The notes below the pieces were generated by a model. It was given only the letters and a program-made list of their open reading frames with translations. It was not told the DNA's origin and did no database searches. This document shows, one piece after another, positions 1 through 10,413 of a stretch of 64,000 nucleotides of DNA. Position 1 is the first letter of the stretch. Each line of letters opens with the position of its first letter. The translations under genes were made by a program, and so were the position numbers. Origin of the DNA: Bacillota bacterium (GTDB taxonomy: Bacteria; Bacillota; Sulfobacillia; Sulfobacillales; Sulfobacillaceae); the NCBI GenBank assembly GCA_021806205.1, contig JAJZXX010000176.1, positions 19,996-83,995 on the forward strand, in the 5' to 3' direction.

Positions 1-815
1 GGGAGCCGTGGAAATTTGCCAAAGTCGGGTTTGCGCCGCTGCAAATAGGCGTTGCGGCCCTCCTGAGCCTCTTCGGTCATGTAGAACAGCATCGTAGCAT
101 CTCCTGCCAACTGTTGGAGCCCGGCCAGCCCATCTGTATCGGCATTAAAGGACGCCTTGAGAAATCGTAAGGCAATCGGGCTTTTTTCCAGCATTTCGCG
201 ACACCACTCAACAGTGGTGGCTTCCAACTGGTCCAGGGGTACGACGGTATTGATTAAGCCCATATCGAGGGCTTCCTGCGCAGAGTATTGCCGGCATAAA
301 TACCAAATTTCCCGGGCTTTTTTGTGACCCACAATGCGGGCCATGAGAGCCGCACCGTAGCCAGCGTCAAAACTCCCCACTTTGGGCCCGGTTTGTCCAA
401 AACGGGCATTGTCCGCGGCGATGGTGAGATCGCAGACCAAGTGAAGCACGTGCCCGCCGCCAATGGCATAGCCAGCCACCATGGCGACCACTGGCTTAGG
501 CAGATAGCGTATCTGTTTTTGCAACTCCAGGACATTGAGGCGTGGAACCCCGTCCGTGCCTACATAGCCGGCGTCCCCACGAATGCGCTGATCGCCTCCC
601 GAGCAAAAGGCCAAGTCGCCGGCACCCGTCAAGATGGCCACGCCGATGCTGGGATCATCCCGGATGATGTTAAAAGCGTCTTCCAACTGAAACAATGTAT
701 CGGGGCGAAAGGCGTTGCGCACCTCGGGCCGGTTAATGGTCACCTTGGCGATTCCCTCAAACTGGTGCAACAGAACGTCGGAGTACTCTTTTTTCAGTTG
801 CCAATCAAAACCCAT
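1..815 (-). CDS. menB: 1,4-dihydroxy-2-naphthoyl-CoA synthase, 3' end outside window
   Basis: Reverse-strand translation from ATG at 815: [40 protein letters not shown]...CSGGDQ...[11 protein letters not shown]; crotonase fold, adjacent to menH/menD/menF. Open at window edge, so absent from the ORF track. Confidence 0.93.
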   Translation of the reverse strand, partial: MGFDWQLKKEYSDVLLHQFEGIAKVTINRPEVRNAFRPDTLFQLEDAFNIIRDDPSIGVAILTGAGDLAFCSGGDQRIRGDAGYVGTDGVPRLNVLELQKQIRYLPKPVVAMVAGYAIGGGHVLHLVCDLTIAADNARFGQTGPKVGSFDAGYGAALMARIVGHKKAREIWYLCRQYSAQEALDMGLINTVVPLDQLEATTVEWCREMLEKSPIALRFLKASFNADTDGLAGLQQLAGDATMLFYMTEEAQEGRNAYLQRRKPDFGKFPRL

Positions 816-874
816 CGCATATCCCTCCTAAGAATCCTACAAAGCTTCCTAGTGAACCGACTTATTTCGCGTGC

Positions 875-1699
875 CTACTCATGATCAGGTTCCCCGTGTT
901 TCAAAAAGTTGGTGACGAGGTTCCTAAACCGCAAGGGTTGCTCGGCGTGCACGGTATGTCCTGATGCTGTGACGGGGACCCATGATGCGTTAGGCATTTC
1001 AAGGGCCATTTGCTCGGCAATGGAGCAAAATTTTCTATCCAAAGCCCCGGTCACAATAAGTGTCGGTATGTTTAATTCGCGTAATTGGTCTAACAGCGAA
1101 CGTTGTTCTCCCGAGCCTGCTCCGCGAAGGCTTTGCGCCAATCCGAAGGCCGTGTTGGCCAAGCGGACTTGGTTTTCCTGGTCGCGTACCGCTTGGGACT
1201 GAGCCTCAAATAGCGGCAAATTGGCCCAGTGCGAGACAAACCAATCCAATCCCCGGGATTCAATGGTTTGGGCCAATTCGCGATCTCTCACCTGGCGCTC
1301 GCTTCGTTCCTCCTCATCGCTGATTCCCCAAGACGCGCTTTCCAGGATTAGTGTGGTCAGGCGCTGAGGATTTTTTAAAGCAAATTGCAGGGCATGCCGC
1401 CCACCCATAGAATAGCCTAACATAGCGGATTTGGGGAGGGACAGGTGATCCAGCAAGGCGCCCAGCCGAACCGACACGGACTCCAACGATAAGTCGGGGG
1501 GATTAAGGGGGGCAGGGGTGGATCCGTGACCTGGCAAGTCCGGCGCGATGACGAAATGGCGCTCGGCCCAAGACGGAGCCAGGGCTCCCCACGAGGCATG
1601 CGAGCCCGTAAAACCGTGCAACAATACCAAAGGCGAGGATTGAGGGTTGCCCCAGGCCTGGTAGTACCAGGCCTGTCCTAGTAATCTTACCAGCGGCAT
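875..1699 (-). CDS. menH: alpha/beta hydrolase, SHCHC synthase (MenH-like)
   Basis: LLHGFTGSHASW, GYSMGGRHALQFAL nucleophile elbow, SGHTVHAEQP; within men operon. Confidence 0.85.
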   Translation of the reverse strand: MPLVRLLGQAWYYQAWGNPQSSPLVLLHGFTGSHASWGALAPSWAERHFVIAPDLPGHGSTPAPLNPPDLSLESVSVRLGALLDHLSLPKSAMLGYSMGGRHALQFALKNPQRLTTLILESASWGISDEEERSERQVRDRELAQTIESRGLDWFVSHWANLPLFEAQSQAVRDQENQVRLANTAFGLAQSLRGAGSGEQRSLLDQLRELNIPTLIVTGALDRKFCSIAEQMALEMPNASWVPVTASGHTVHAEQPLRFRNLVTNFLKHGEPDHE

Positions 1700-3370
1700 T
1701 TAGGAAGTCTCCTGGCTTTGATGGAGCTGTCGGTGGACAGCAGCCGATTCCGCACGCTCGGTGGTTTGCCATTCCAGTATGCGCAGGCCGGGCTTTTCCA
1801 TGAGGCTGATAAAGCAGTCCTCAAACTCTCCATAGTCGGTAGCGTGGCGATAGGCCGCGCCATACAAAGTCGCTACGCCGGAAAAGTCTATCTGGTGAGG
1901 TGTCCCAAATAGTTCTTCAAATAAATCAGGTTCCAAAGTACTTTGGGATAAGTAGGAAAAAATGGCGCCACCCTGGTTGTTGATGATCACAATCATGGCG
2001 TTGAGCGCGTACTTTTGCGCATAAACCAGTCCCGTGAGATCGTGGTGAAAGGCTAGATCGCCTAATACCGCCAATACGTCACCGTGGTGACGCGCAATCC
2101 CGAGCGCAGTCGAATTCAGGCCATCAATGCCATTGGCGCCGCGATTGGCATATAGGTTGAGGTCTCCCTGATGATAGAACGCATCCAAATCACGGACTGG
2201 CATGCTACTTGCCACAAGAACTGGCCCACGATTCTTACCCCAAAGGCGCTGAAGATTCGCGTAAAAGCGACCCTCAAAATTCGTGGGGCTTTGGGCCAGG
2301 ACAGATTGGATGCGAACTTTGGCGTCTCGGTCCGCCTCTCGAATCATTGCTGAGTACGTATTGAGTTTCACCGGTTCTAGGTCGATAAGGGCTTTGAGGG
2401 TCTGGCCGGGGTCCCCTTCGATGACTAGACTGTCGAGATGGTCGGGATCGCGGAATCCGCCCGGCCAGTCCAAAAGAATCAGTCGAGCCTCTTGGGCCCA
2501 CTGATTAAAGGATTTGGACGTCAGGGGACTGCCTAGCCGGATAACCAAATCGGGTCGGTTTGGTCGAAAAGCCTGGCGCAAAAAGGTGTCGTAAGCGGTG
2601 ATGACTCCACCTAATCGAGCGGTTTTAGCCAGGGGATCGACAAAAATCGGCCAGTTTTTAGCGATCAGGGTGTCAATCACGGCACCGGGGATAGCGGGTG
2701 CTTCAGGACCCAAGGCCAAAACTAGACGGTTAGCCTGTTCTGTCCAGCCGCGGGCCATGGTGAGGGCTTCAGAGGATGCGGTCATGATCGGGGCGAACTG
2801 GGGACCCATGAGAGCAGGCGATGCCTCACCCGATTCCGGTAATAATGGCTCGCGCAGGGGAAAATTGATATGGATCGGGCCACACGGGCGCGAGAGAGCA
2901 TAGTGCACGGCGCGCACGGCGACCTGCGCGGCATGGCGGGCTGGTGGGGTATTAGCGCCTGGTGTCGGCATATCCTGAAACCACTTGACGTGCAGCCCAA
3001 AGAGGTGTACCTGGTCGATCGTTTGGCTGGCGCCGACATCCCGCAATTCGCGCGGGCGGTCTGCGGTCAGTACGATTAAGGGGATCCGGCTCAGCCAGGC
3101 TTCCGCGACAGCCGGAAAGAAATTGGCAGCGGCGGTGCCCGATGTACACAGTGCAGCGACTGGTTGAGCCGAGGCCTTGGCGATCCCTAACGCAAAAAAT
3201 GCCGCCGAACGTTCATCGAGGGCGACCGTCACCCGCATGGCGGGATTCTCCCGGATTAAAATGGCCAGCGGTGTGGACCGTGAACCGGGCGTAATGACAA
3301 CATCCTTAACCCCGGATTGCGCCAACTGTGCCACAAAAGCGCCTAAATAAGGTCTGAGCGAGGGATTCAA
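1700..3370 (-). CDS. menD: SEPHCHC synthase MenD (ThDP-dependent)
   Basis: VVITPGSRSTPLAIL, DERSAAFFALGIAKAS, ANRGANGIDGLNSTALG, operon context. Confidence 0.95.
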   Translation of the reverse strand: MNPSLRPYLGAFVAQLAQSGVKDVVITPGSRSTPLAILIRENPAMRVTVALDERSAAFFALGIAKASAQPVAALCTSGTAAANFFPAVAEAWLSRIPLIVLTADRPRELRDVGASQTIDQVHLFGLHVKWFQDMPTPGANTPPARHAAQVAVRAVHYALSRPCGPIHINFPLREPLLPESGEASPALMGPQFAPIMTASSEALTMARGWTEQANRLVLALGPEAPAIPGAVIDTLIAKNWPIFVDPLAKTARLGGVITAYDTFLRQAFRPNRPDLVIRLGSPLTSKSFNQWAQEARLILLDWPGGFRDPDHLDSLVIEGDPGQTLKALIDLEPVKLNTYSAMIREADRDAKVRIQSVLAQSPTNFEGRFYANLQRLWGKNRGPVLVASSMPVRDLDAFYHQGDLNLYANRGANGIDGLNSTALGIARHHGDVLAVLGDLAFHHDLTGLVYAQKYALNAMIVIINNQGGAIFSYLSQSTLEPDLFEELFGTPHQIDFSGVATLYGAAYRHATDYGEFEDCFISLMEKPGLRILEWQTTERAESAAVHRQLHQSQETS

Positions 3371-4740
3371 TAGAGTTCACCCTCCAGTTCCAGTGCACTT
3401 AGCATGGTGCCGAATTTCCAATCGGATTCGGCCAATTCAGCATCCGGATTAGACTCGGCCATAATGCCGCATCCGGCAAAAATCTTAACAGTATCATCTT
3501 TGACGATTCCCGAACGGAGCGCCACCATCCATTGGCCGTCGCCGTTCAATTGACTGAATCCGAAGGATCCGGCGTACCATCCCCGGGTAAACGGTTCGGC
3601 TTGTTCTACGATGTAGCGCCGCGCGGTCTCAACCGGATATCCCGCGACGGCGGGCGTGGGATGCAACTGGTGCGCCACGCTCCAAATGCTGGCGGTAGGC
3701 TTCAAGATGGCGTGAATCGGCGTCATCAGGTGTTGGACCGTCGGCAGTCTTTTCAAAAGGGGTGCATCGGGCATGGTGATTGACTCCGTCAGTGGGTCCA
3801 AGGCGTTTCGGACGTGTTCACGGACCACCGCATGCTCACGCTGGGTTTTGGGGTCACCCTTCATCACCGCTGCGTAAGAAAGGTCTTCTTCTGGAGTGAT
3901 GCCTCGGGGAGCCGACCCTGCCAACGACATGCTATCTAGCCGATTCCCCTGCACGTTCGCCAAAAGTTCGGGCGTGGCTCCCAAAAAGACCGCTCCGCCA
4001 CGGCGAAACCCAAAGACGGTCGCGTCAGGGTTTTGGACTTTGAGATTGTCCAGAGTCACTGACACGTTGACAGGCTCTTTAAATGAAAGAGTGAGCGCGC
4101 GTGCCAGCACGACTTTGTCAAAATCCCCGGATCGGATGTGAGCTGTTGCGCGCTCGACTTCCAATCGCCAACGATCTCGCGAGGGGCGCGACGTGACCTG
4201 AATCGGAACTGGGTCAGATGCCCCGGCAGGATTCGGCGAAGTCAGTGTCTGCCAAATGGGCTCTAATTGTGCCAGATAGTGCTCCCAAGCGTGGTCGGGG
4301 TCGATCGCCGCATGCACCGTCACCGTCATTGCCTTGCCGCGAGACAAAATGTGGACCCGCGGAATGGCTGCGTAGACCGAGGGCCAGCCCGGCCACGGGG
4401 AGTCCTGCGAAAACGCCAGGCCGGCCACGATGGGGGTGGTGTCGGGAAGCCCTTCGGATCTCAGTTGTTGTGTCTTGGAATGAAGAAACAAAATGCCATC
4501 GGTGTGATTCCACTGCCATTCGCGGGTAATCCCGAGTCCCAACGCAGCGTGGCCATCGGGCCATGCACCATACCAGCCTAACCCCTGAAAGGCCGCAAAG
4601 ACCGGAACGAGGGGAAAGGCAGGAATCACCAAAGATTTAGCGAACCATTCTCTATGACCCGTACGGCGAACTCGCTCATAAGCCTCTTGGAGATGCTCGT
4701 CAAACCAGGTCCGCGTCAGGGTTACGACACCGGTATCCAT
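3367..4740 (-). CDS. menF: isochorismate synthase
   Basis: KVVLARAL, chorismate-binding signature LAGSAPRG...EHAVVREHVRNAL, FTRGWYAGSFGF, AGCGIMAESNPDAELAE; overlaps menD start. Confidence 0.93.
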   Translation of the reverse strand: MDTGVVTLTRTWFDEHLQEAYERVRRTGHREWFAKSLVIPAFPLVPVFAAFQGLGWYGAWPDGHAALGLGITREWQWNHTDGILFLHSKTQQLRSEGLPDTTPIVAGLAFSQDSPWPGWPSVYAAIPRVHILSRGKAMTVTVHAAIDPDHAWEHYLAQLEPIWQTLTSPNPAGASDPVPIQVTSRPSRDRWRLEVERATAHIRSGDFDKVVLARALTLSFKEPVNVSVTLDNLKVQNPDATVFGFRRGGAVFLGATPELLANVQGNRLDSMSLAGSAPRGITPEEDLSYAAVMKGDPKTQREHAVVREHVRNALDPLTESITMPDAPLLKRLPTVQHLMTPIHAILKPTASIWSVAHQLHPTPAVAGYPVETARRYIVEQAEPFTRGWYAGSFGFSQLNGDGQWMVALRSGIVKDDTVKIFAGCGIMAESNPDAELAESDWKFGTMLSALELEGELY

Positions 4741-4799
4741 ACCGATACTATAGCGCAGCCGGGAGGCAAATCAATAAACGTCGAACTGGGGCGCATATC

Positions 4800-5633
4800 G
4801 TGTATAATATGACAATTTCGATAAAAACCACCATGATCCACGAGATTCGCGCCGTCTGGCCGGATTTGTTGGAGGAGCCCATCGAGTGGTTTGATCAGGG
4901 CTGGGATTTTTTGGTGGTGGTGATGGGCCGGCACTGGGTGGTGAGAAGGCCAAGAAGCCCGGCTGGGATGTTTAGGTTGCGGCGCGAAGTTCTGCTGTTA
5001 AACAACATGCCCCTCTCGCCGGTCAAAATTCCGCGTTATGTCCGATCGAGTAACACGATGGCCGTCTATCCCTTTATTGAGGGCCAGCCAGTCTCAGGAC
5101 CCGCGCCGGGACTTCTGCTAAAAGACCTGGCAGCATTTATCGGGTGGCTTCATGATCAGTCGGGACCCGAACCCTGGGTCAATCCCCTGCATAAATGGGT
5201 GCGGTGGTTTGATGCGCAAAGCCAGCGCATCCTGGCCGGAGACATTCTCGGACTGATGCCGGTGCGGGATGCCAAGCGCGTGAAAGAGCGCTTGGCGAAA
5301 GGTCTTTCCTGCTTGCGCGCGAGTGCCTTTAGACCGGTGCTGCTGCATGGGGATTTGGTGCGGGATCATGTGCTTGCCTCTTCAGAGGGTCGCCTGACCG
5401 GCGTCATTGATTTTGGCGATTGGCGCGTGGGCGATCCCGCGTATGACTGGGCGGGGATTCCGGAACTCGATGAGTTGTGGCCGGAATCGGGGGTTGAGGC
5501 GGAATTTGCCGAGCGGATACAATTTTACCGTTTTATGGCGCCGTTTTATGCGATTGAGCGCGGTATCAAAAGCGGTCAGACCGAATTGGTGGAGCGCCAG
5601 CTGAATTTGGTCCACCGCCTATTATCCAGATGA
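4800..5633 (+). CDS. aminoglycoside/choline-kinase-like phosphotransferase family protein (start may be ATG 4833)
   Basis: APH motifs VLLHGDLVRDHVLAS and GVIDFGDWRVGDPAYDWAG. Confidence 0.85.
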   Translation: MYNMTISIKTTMIHEIRAVWPDLLEEPIEWFDQGWDFLVVVMGRHWVVRRPRSPAGMFRLRREVLLLNNMPLSPVKIPRYVRSSNTMAVYPFIEGQPVSGPAPGLLLKDLAAFIGWLHDQSGPEPWVNPLHKWVRWFDAQSQRILAGDILGLMPVRDAKRVKERLAKGLSCLRASAFRPVLLHGDLVRDHVLASSEGRLTGVIDFGDWRVGDPAYDWAGIPELDELWPESGVEAEFAERIQFYRFMAPFYAIERGIKSGQTELVERQLNLVHRLLSR

Positions 5634-5641
5634 GGTGACAC

Positions 5642-6466
5642 ATGTACTATCAGGGAGAACCTGGGGCTTTTAGTGAAGCGGCTATGCGGCATTATTTTCC
5701 TAAAGCGGATCCTCGCGGTCTTTCATCTTTTGCGGAGGTGTATGGGCGGCTTCGCGCGGATCGAAAGGCGGCTGCCCTACTGCCCATCGAAAACGCCTAC
5801 CGGGGGCCGGTGGTCGAAGTGTGGGATCGGCTCTTGGAAGATCTTTCACTGAGTATCTGGGGTGAAGTGGTAGAGCCGGTGCCTCTGGCGCTGATGGCAC
5901 CGTTGGGCGAGTCGCTGGAGAGCATTACGCGGGTTCGTTCGCATCCCCAGGCGCTCATGCAAAGCCGCGGATATTGGGAGCCCCGGGGCTATCGGGCCGA
6001 GCCCTCGCTAGATACTGCGGGCAGTGCCCGCGAAGTCGCCGAAAACCGATGGCCAGGTGTGGCGGCTATCGCCCATCCGGCGGCTGCAGCCCGCTACGGG
6101 CTCCATATTTTGGCCGAGCCGCTGCAAGACTATCCGGACAACCGCACGCGATTTTGGCTGATAAGCCAAACTGAACCTTCTGTGGATGCGCCGGCCCGGC
6201 TCGCCGCCAAAGCGGCCTTGGCATTGGACATCGCCCATGAGCCAGGGTCATTGGTTGAGACGCTCATGATCTTTTCCCGTCGCCGCATAAACTTAACGAA
6301 AATCGAGTCGAGACCGCGCCCGGGCGTTCCGTTTGAGTTTCGTTTTTGGATCGAAGTGTCGATTGGCCAAACCGGGTCCGATGAGTGGGACGAAGTGTTT
6401 GACGAACTCCAAGACCGGGGATTGTACCATCGGTTGCTTGGTCACTTTCCGGTGTACAGCCTCTAA
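5642..6466 (+). CDS. pheA: prephenate dehydratase
   Basis: YYQGEPGAFSEAA start, LPIENAYRGPV, NRTRFWLI, C-terminal ACT domain with ESRP motif. Confidence 0.93.
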   Translation: MYYQGEPGAFSEAAMRHYFPKADPRGLSSFAEVYGRLRADRKAAALLPIENAYRGPVVEVWDRLLEDLSLSIWGEVVEPVPLALMAPLGESLESITRVRSHPQALMQSRGYWEPRGYRAEPSLDTAGSAREVAENRWPGVAAIAHPAAAARYGLHILAEPLQDYPDNRTRFWLISQTEPSVDAPARLAAKAALALDIAHEPGSLVETLMIFSRRRINLTKIESRPRPGVPFEFRFWIEVSIGQTGSDEWDEVFDELQDRGLYHRLLGHFPVYSL

Positions 6467-6562
6467 ATCGTTGCGGTCTGACCCGATTCGTCGTACAATA
6501 ACTAAAAGTTTCGAGTTGCAAAGTTTGTTTCTAACAAATTTATGATTTCGGGGGGTCGTAGG

Positions 6563-8410
6563 ATGTCTTTCGTGAACCTTACCGAAATTGTCCAACTCAC
6601 TGCCAGGCGTCTGCCTGATCATCCTGCCCAGCGGTATTGGGATGGTTCGGAGTGGATTGATCGCAGTTATAAAGAATTGTGGGAGGCCATTCAATCCACG
6701 GCTCGCGGTCTTAAAACGCTTGGCATGAATCCGGGGGATCGAGTTGGTCTCATGGCCAAAACCCGGCCTGAGTGGGTCATTGCGGACTATGCGATTTTAC
6801 TCGCTGACTTGGTAACGGTGCCCCTCTATCCTTCCATCCCTCCAGAACAAATTTCTCATATTGTCGAAGACGCGGGCATTACCTGGCTGATTGTCGACGA
6901 CCAGAGCGAACTGACCAAGCTTCCCCCTACGGTTCAGGGGTTGTATTTCGACGGAGATCCCCAGGGGTCGGGCGCGTTTGGCCGTCTGGCCGTAGCGGGA
7001 CCCCCTTTGAAACCCGAGCGCTCCCGCAACGATTTGGCTACCTTGGTATACACATCCGGAACCACTGGCAATCCCAAAGGGGTTTGTCTGACCCACGGGA
7101 ACTTACTCGCCAATGTCGAGGCCATTGCCGCCATCGCCCAAGACAACCTCGATTTCTCTATGACGCCGACCGATGTCGCGCTCGCATTTTTGCCGTTGTC
7201 GCACATTTTGGAACGAACCGGTCATAACGTCCTGATGTGGCATGGGGTGACCCTGGCCTATGCCCGGTCCACCGATCAACTTCCGCAAGACCTCTTAACT
7301 ATCCGCCCAACGTTGATGATAGCGGTGCCACGGGTCTTTGAAAAAATGTATGCCCGAATTCATGAACAGGTGCGCCAGGCCGGGGCCATCAAGCGGATGT
7401 TGTTCGATGCGGCTGTGCATGCGGGGTGTCGGCGATATCATCTTCTGACGGCCGAAAAACGGCTGTCCTCAAGCCTGAACACGTCAATGAGGCTTTATGA
7501 CCGCTTGGTATTTCGCCAGGTGCGCCGGGCGCTGGGCGGTCGGCTGCGCTTTGCCATTGCGGGCGGTGCCGCGCTATCGCCTGACATTGGCCTCTTCTTT
7601 TTTTCCGTGGGGATTCCCGTTTTGGAGGGTTATGGCTTGACGGAAACGGCACCCGTTATTGCCGTGAATCGGCCTCCCTTACCGCGTTACGGCACAGTGG
7701 GACTGCCGTTGTCCGGTATCGAGGTTCGCGTGGCGGACGATGGGGAGATACTGGTGCGCGGTCCCAGTATCTTTTGGGGATACTGGAATCTGGCGGAAGA
7801 GACCCAAGCCGTGCTCAAAAACGGGTGGTTTCACACCGAAGATGTGGGCCATTTGAGTCCGGATGGCTACCTATCGGTTACGGGGAGAAAAAAGCAGCTA
7901 ATTGTGCTGTCTACTGGGAAAAATGTGGCACCACAGCTTGTCGAGCAAAAGCTCTTGCTGAGCCCCTGGATTGAGCAGGCGGTCGTGTTGGGAAACGGTC
8001 AAAAATATGTGACGGCGCTTTTGTACGTGGAACCAGGCCGTCTTCGCGCGTGGGCCCAAAAGTCCGGCAAACAGTCGCTGGATACGCCGCTTTTGTTAAA
8101 GGACGGGGATTTGATGGCGATCCTAAAGGCCGAAGTGGACCGCACCACCAGGAATTTGGCCAGTTTTGAACGTCCCAAGCGATTCGCTTTATTGCCAGAG
8201 GCTTTGTCTGAGGAGCGCGGCGAGTTGACCCCCTCGCTTAAAGTGAAGGTGTCGGTGGTTGAACAGCGGTATGCGCATTTGATCGAGGGGACAGACCCGC
8301 TGCCCGGTTTGGCGCAAAACCTGCGAAGGGAGCACCGTATCGGATCGGCTCTCGCGGCCCTCGGCGCAGGTGCGCTCGTGGCTCTCATCATCCGTCTTAT
8401 CGTGGGGTAG
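6563..8410 (+). CDS. long-chain acyl-CoA synthetase (AMP-forming)
   Basis: LVYTSGTTGNPKGVCLTHGNL, GYGLTETAPVIAVN, TGRKKQLIVLSTGKNVAP. Confidence 0.92.
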   Translation: MSFVNLTEIVQLTARRLPDHPAQRYWDGSEWIDRSYKELWEAIQSTARGLKTLGMNPGDRVGLMAKTRPEWVIADYAILLADLVTVPLYPSIPPEQISHIVEDAGITWLIVDDQSELTKLPPTVQGLYFDGDPQGSGAFGRLAVAGPPLKPERSRNDLATLVYTSGTTGNPKGVCLTHGNLLANVEAIAAIAQDNLDFSMTPTDVALAFLPLSHILERTGHNVLMWHGVTLAYARSTDQLPQDLLTIRPTLMIAVPRVFEKMYARIHEQVRQAGAIKRMLFDAAVHAGCRRYHLLTAEKRLSSSLNTSMRLYDRLVFRQVRRALGGRLRFAIAGGAALSPDIGLFFFSVGIPVLEGYGLTETAPVIAVNRPPLPRYGTVGLPLSGIEVRVADDGEILVRGPSIFWGYWNLAEETQAVLKNGWFHTEDVGHLSPDGYLSVTGRKKQLIVLSTGKNVAPQLVEQKLLLSPWIEQAVVLGNGQKYVTALLYVEPGRLRAWAQKSGKQSLDTPLLLKDGDLMAILKAEVDRTTRNLASFERPKRFALLPEALSEERGELTPSLKVKVSVVEQRYAHLIEGTDPLPGLAQNLRREHRIGSALAALGAGALVALIIRLIVG

Positions 8411-9014
8411 TCGGGATCAGTCGCTTGAGCGACTGGGATTCCAATAGCCTCCAGGTGCGGAGCGAGGCCTGGTGTAGTGCGCTATGAAAGATATCAAGGG
8501 CATTTTGCTGCACATCGACATGGACGGTGACCTCGGCGCCAAATTCGGCGTGCCAGGTCAGAGTTAATCGATCCAGATGCCGCTGAAGCCGCTCAAAAGC
8601 GGCGTAACCCAGTTGGATCACCTGATGCTCCACGTCGACCATGATCGCCGCTTGGGTGGCATTCAACGCCATCAGGGCTGCCTGGTGATAGGCCCGCATT
8701 AATCCGCCCCGCCCCAATTTCACGCCGCCAAAGTACCGGATGACAACCACGAAGGTTTCGTCCCAGTTTTGCTTCGTGAGATTCCCTAAGATGGGCCGCC
8801 CGGCAGTCCCTTGGGGCTCGCCGTCGTCGAAGGCTCGGCTGAGACTCTCTTTAATGCGATAGGCCCAGGTGTAGTGGGTGGCCCCGGGATAGGCGTGGCG
8901 GGCTTCGCTGACCAGGGTTTGGCATTCCTCCGGCACGACGATCCGGCGTGCCCATCCGATAAACCGGGAATGGTTCACCAACAATTCTTGCGGTGTGGAC
9001 GTATACACTGTCAC
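8397..9014 (-). CDS. YigZ/IMPACT family protein
   Basis: SRFIGWARRI, ATHYTWAYRI, SDDGEPQGTAGRPIL-like segment (FDDGEPQGTAGRPILGNL), VVIRYFGGVKLGRGGLMRAYHQA. Confidence 0.93.
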   Translation of the reverse strand: MTVYTSTPQELLVNHSRFIGWARRIVVPEECQTLVSEARHAYPGATHYTWAYRIKESLSRAFDDGEPQGTAGRPILGNLTKQNWDETFVVVIRYFGGVKLGRGGLMRAYHQAALMALNATQAAIMVDVEHQVIQLGYAAFERLQRHLDRLTLTWHAEFGAEVTVHVDVQQNALDIFHSALHQASLRTWRLLESQSLKRLIPTTPR

Positions 9015-9152
9015 GGCGGTGCCTCCGATCGCGCATCTTTACAGGTTGTTCGCGTACACTAGCATATCGCTGGCGCGCCTGCTGTACTAGTCACAAAGAG
9101 AGGTCAATGGTATGGTGAGGGTGATCGGCAACGTTGGAGAGGAGGTCCAAAA

Positions 9153-10373
9153 CTGGTAAAGGATACCGCACCGGTGACCGACCCCGCACAATGGCTTGAA
9201 TGGAACGGGGCGCATCACCAGGCTACGCTGGAAAGTCACCCTGACGTCATGATTCTGGCTGCCCGCTACGGGGATGGGCATTTAAGAGCGGCTAAAGCTA
9301 TCGGCTTGCAGTTGCTGCTATCCGATCCAGCGAGTAAAGTCGGGTTGTTGGACTATTACAAGTTTGTCAATCCGCGTCTCGATCAGGCCATTCGCTGGGC
9401 TTACTTAAGTTCGGTGCGGTTTATTCCGGGGATCTGGAAAAAATTCTATACGGCTACACAAAAAATTGATCCAGAATCCGCGACCCAGCAATTTCTCAAT
9501 CGGGTCGGCATCGAATCATTTTATCAAGCCATTCGTCCCTACCCGCCTAAGGTAATCGTATCAACCTATCCGACGGCTGCCGGCGTGGTGTCTACGTTGA
9601 AGCGGCAAGAACGCATTGAGGCGCTCAACTATGTTGTGATGACGGATTATAGCATCCACTCGCAATGGATTCATCAGTATGTCGACTTATACTTTGTCGG
9701 AGGCCTAGATATGAAAGACGCCCTGGTAAACCGGGGCGTTCCCAAAGAGCGGGTTGTGGTGAGCGGTATCCCGGTTGATGGCCGGTTCTCTTTACCCGTC
9801 GACGAGGAGGCGGTTCGCAAAAGCCTGGGGATTGGGAATGAGCCCGTGATTTTATTTATGGGCGGTTCTTATATGCCCATTAACGAGTTTGCTCAGATCT
9901 TGTCTGACATCGACCACATGACGGTGCCGCACGCGACGGTGGTCGTCGCGGGGCGCGAGACCCGGCGGCTTCGAGTCGCTCTGGATTATCAGGCCCAAGC
10001 CACGCACCCCATTGTCGTTCTGGGCTATGTCGACAACGTCCATGAACTGATGGGTGTGAGTAACCTGTTGGTGAGCAAGGCCGGTGGATTGACGACGACG
10101 GAGGCTTTGTGCCGGGGCCTGCCGATGTTGATCTATCGACCCATCCCCGGGCAGGAAGATGCCAATGCGGCCTATGTGGTGCGGCATAAAGCCGGTCTTT
10201 TAGCGCGAGACCATCGTGATGTCTCGGGCCTTTTGGACCATTTGTTAAACCATCCTTGGGAGTTGAAGGCTATGACGCGACAAGCCCGCTTCCTGGGACA
10301 TCCCAACGCCGCGACTCTCATCGCCGGACGCATTCGAGACGCTATGGCTGCGATGCCGGCGCATGTCCAGTAG
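9153..10373 (+). CDS. MGDG synthase/UgtP-like processive glycosyltransferase; possible CTG start at 9153 (ORF track start GTG 9174)
   Basis: ILAARYGDGHLRAAKAI N-terminal motif; VSKAGGLTTTEALCRGLPMLIYRPIPGQEDANA. Confidence 0.88.
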   Translation: MVKDTAPVTDPAQWLEWNGAHHQATLESHPDVMILAARYGDGHLRAAKAIGLQLLLSDPASKVGLLDYYKFVNPRLDQAIRWAYLSSVRFIPGIWKKFYTATQKIDPESATQQFLNRVGIESFYQAIRPYPPKVIVSTYPTAAGVVSTLKRQERIEALNYVVMTDYSIHSQWIHQYVDLYFVGGLDMKDALVNRGVPKERVVVSGIPVDGRFSLPVDEEAVRKSLGIGNEPVILFMGGSYMPINEFAQILSDIDHMTVPHATVVVAGRETRRLRVALDYQAQATHPIVVLGYVDNVHELMGVSNLLVSKAGGLTTTEALCRGLPMLIYRPIPGQEDANAAYVVRHKAGLLARDHRDVSGLLDHLLNHPWELKAMTRQARFLGHPNAATLIAGRIRDAMAAMPAHVQ

Positions 10374-10413
10374 GTGAGCGCGCGGCACGTCGCCTGAGGA
10401 GTGACGGAACACA

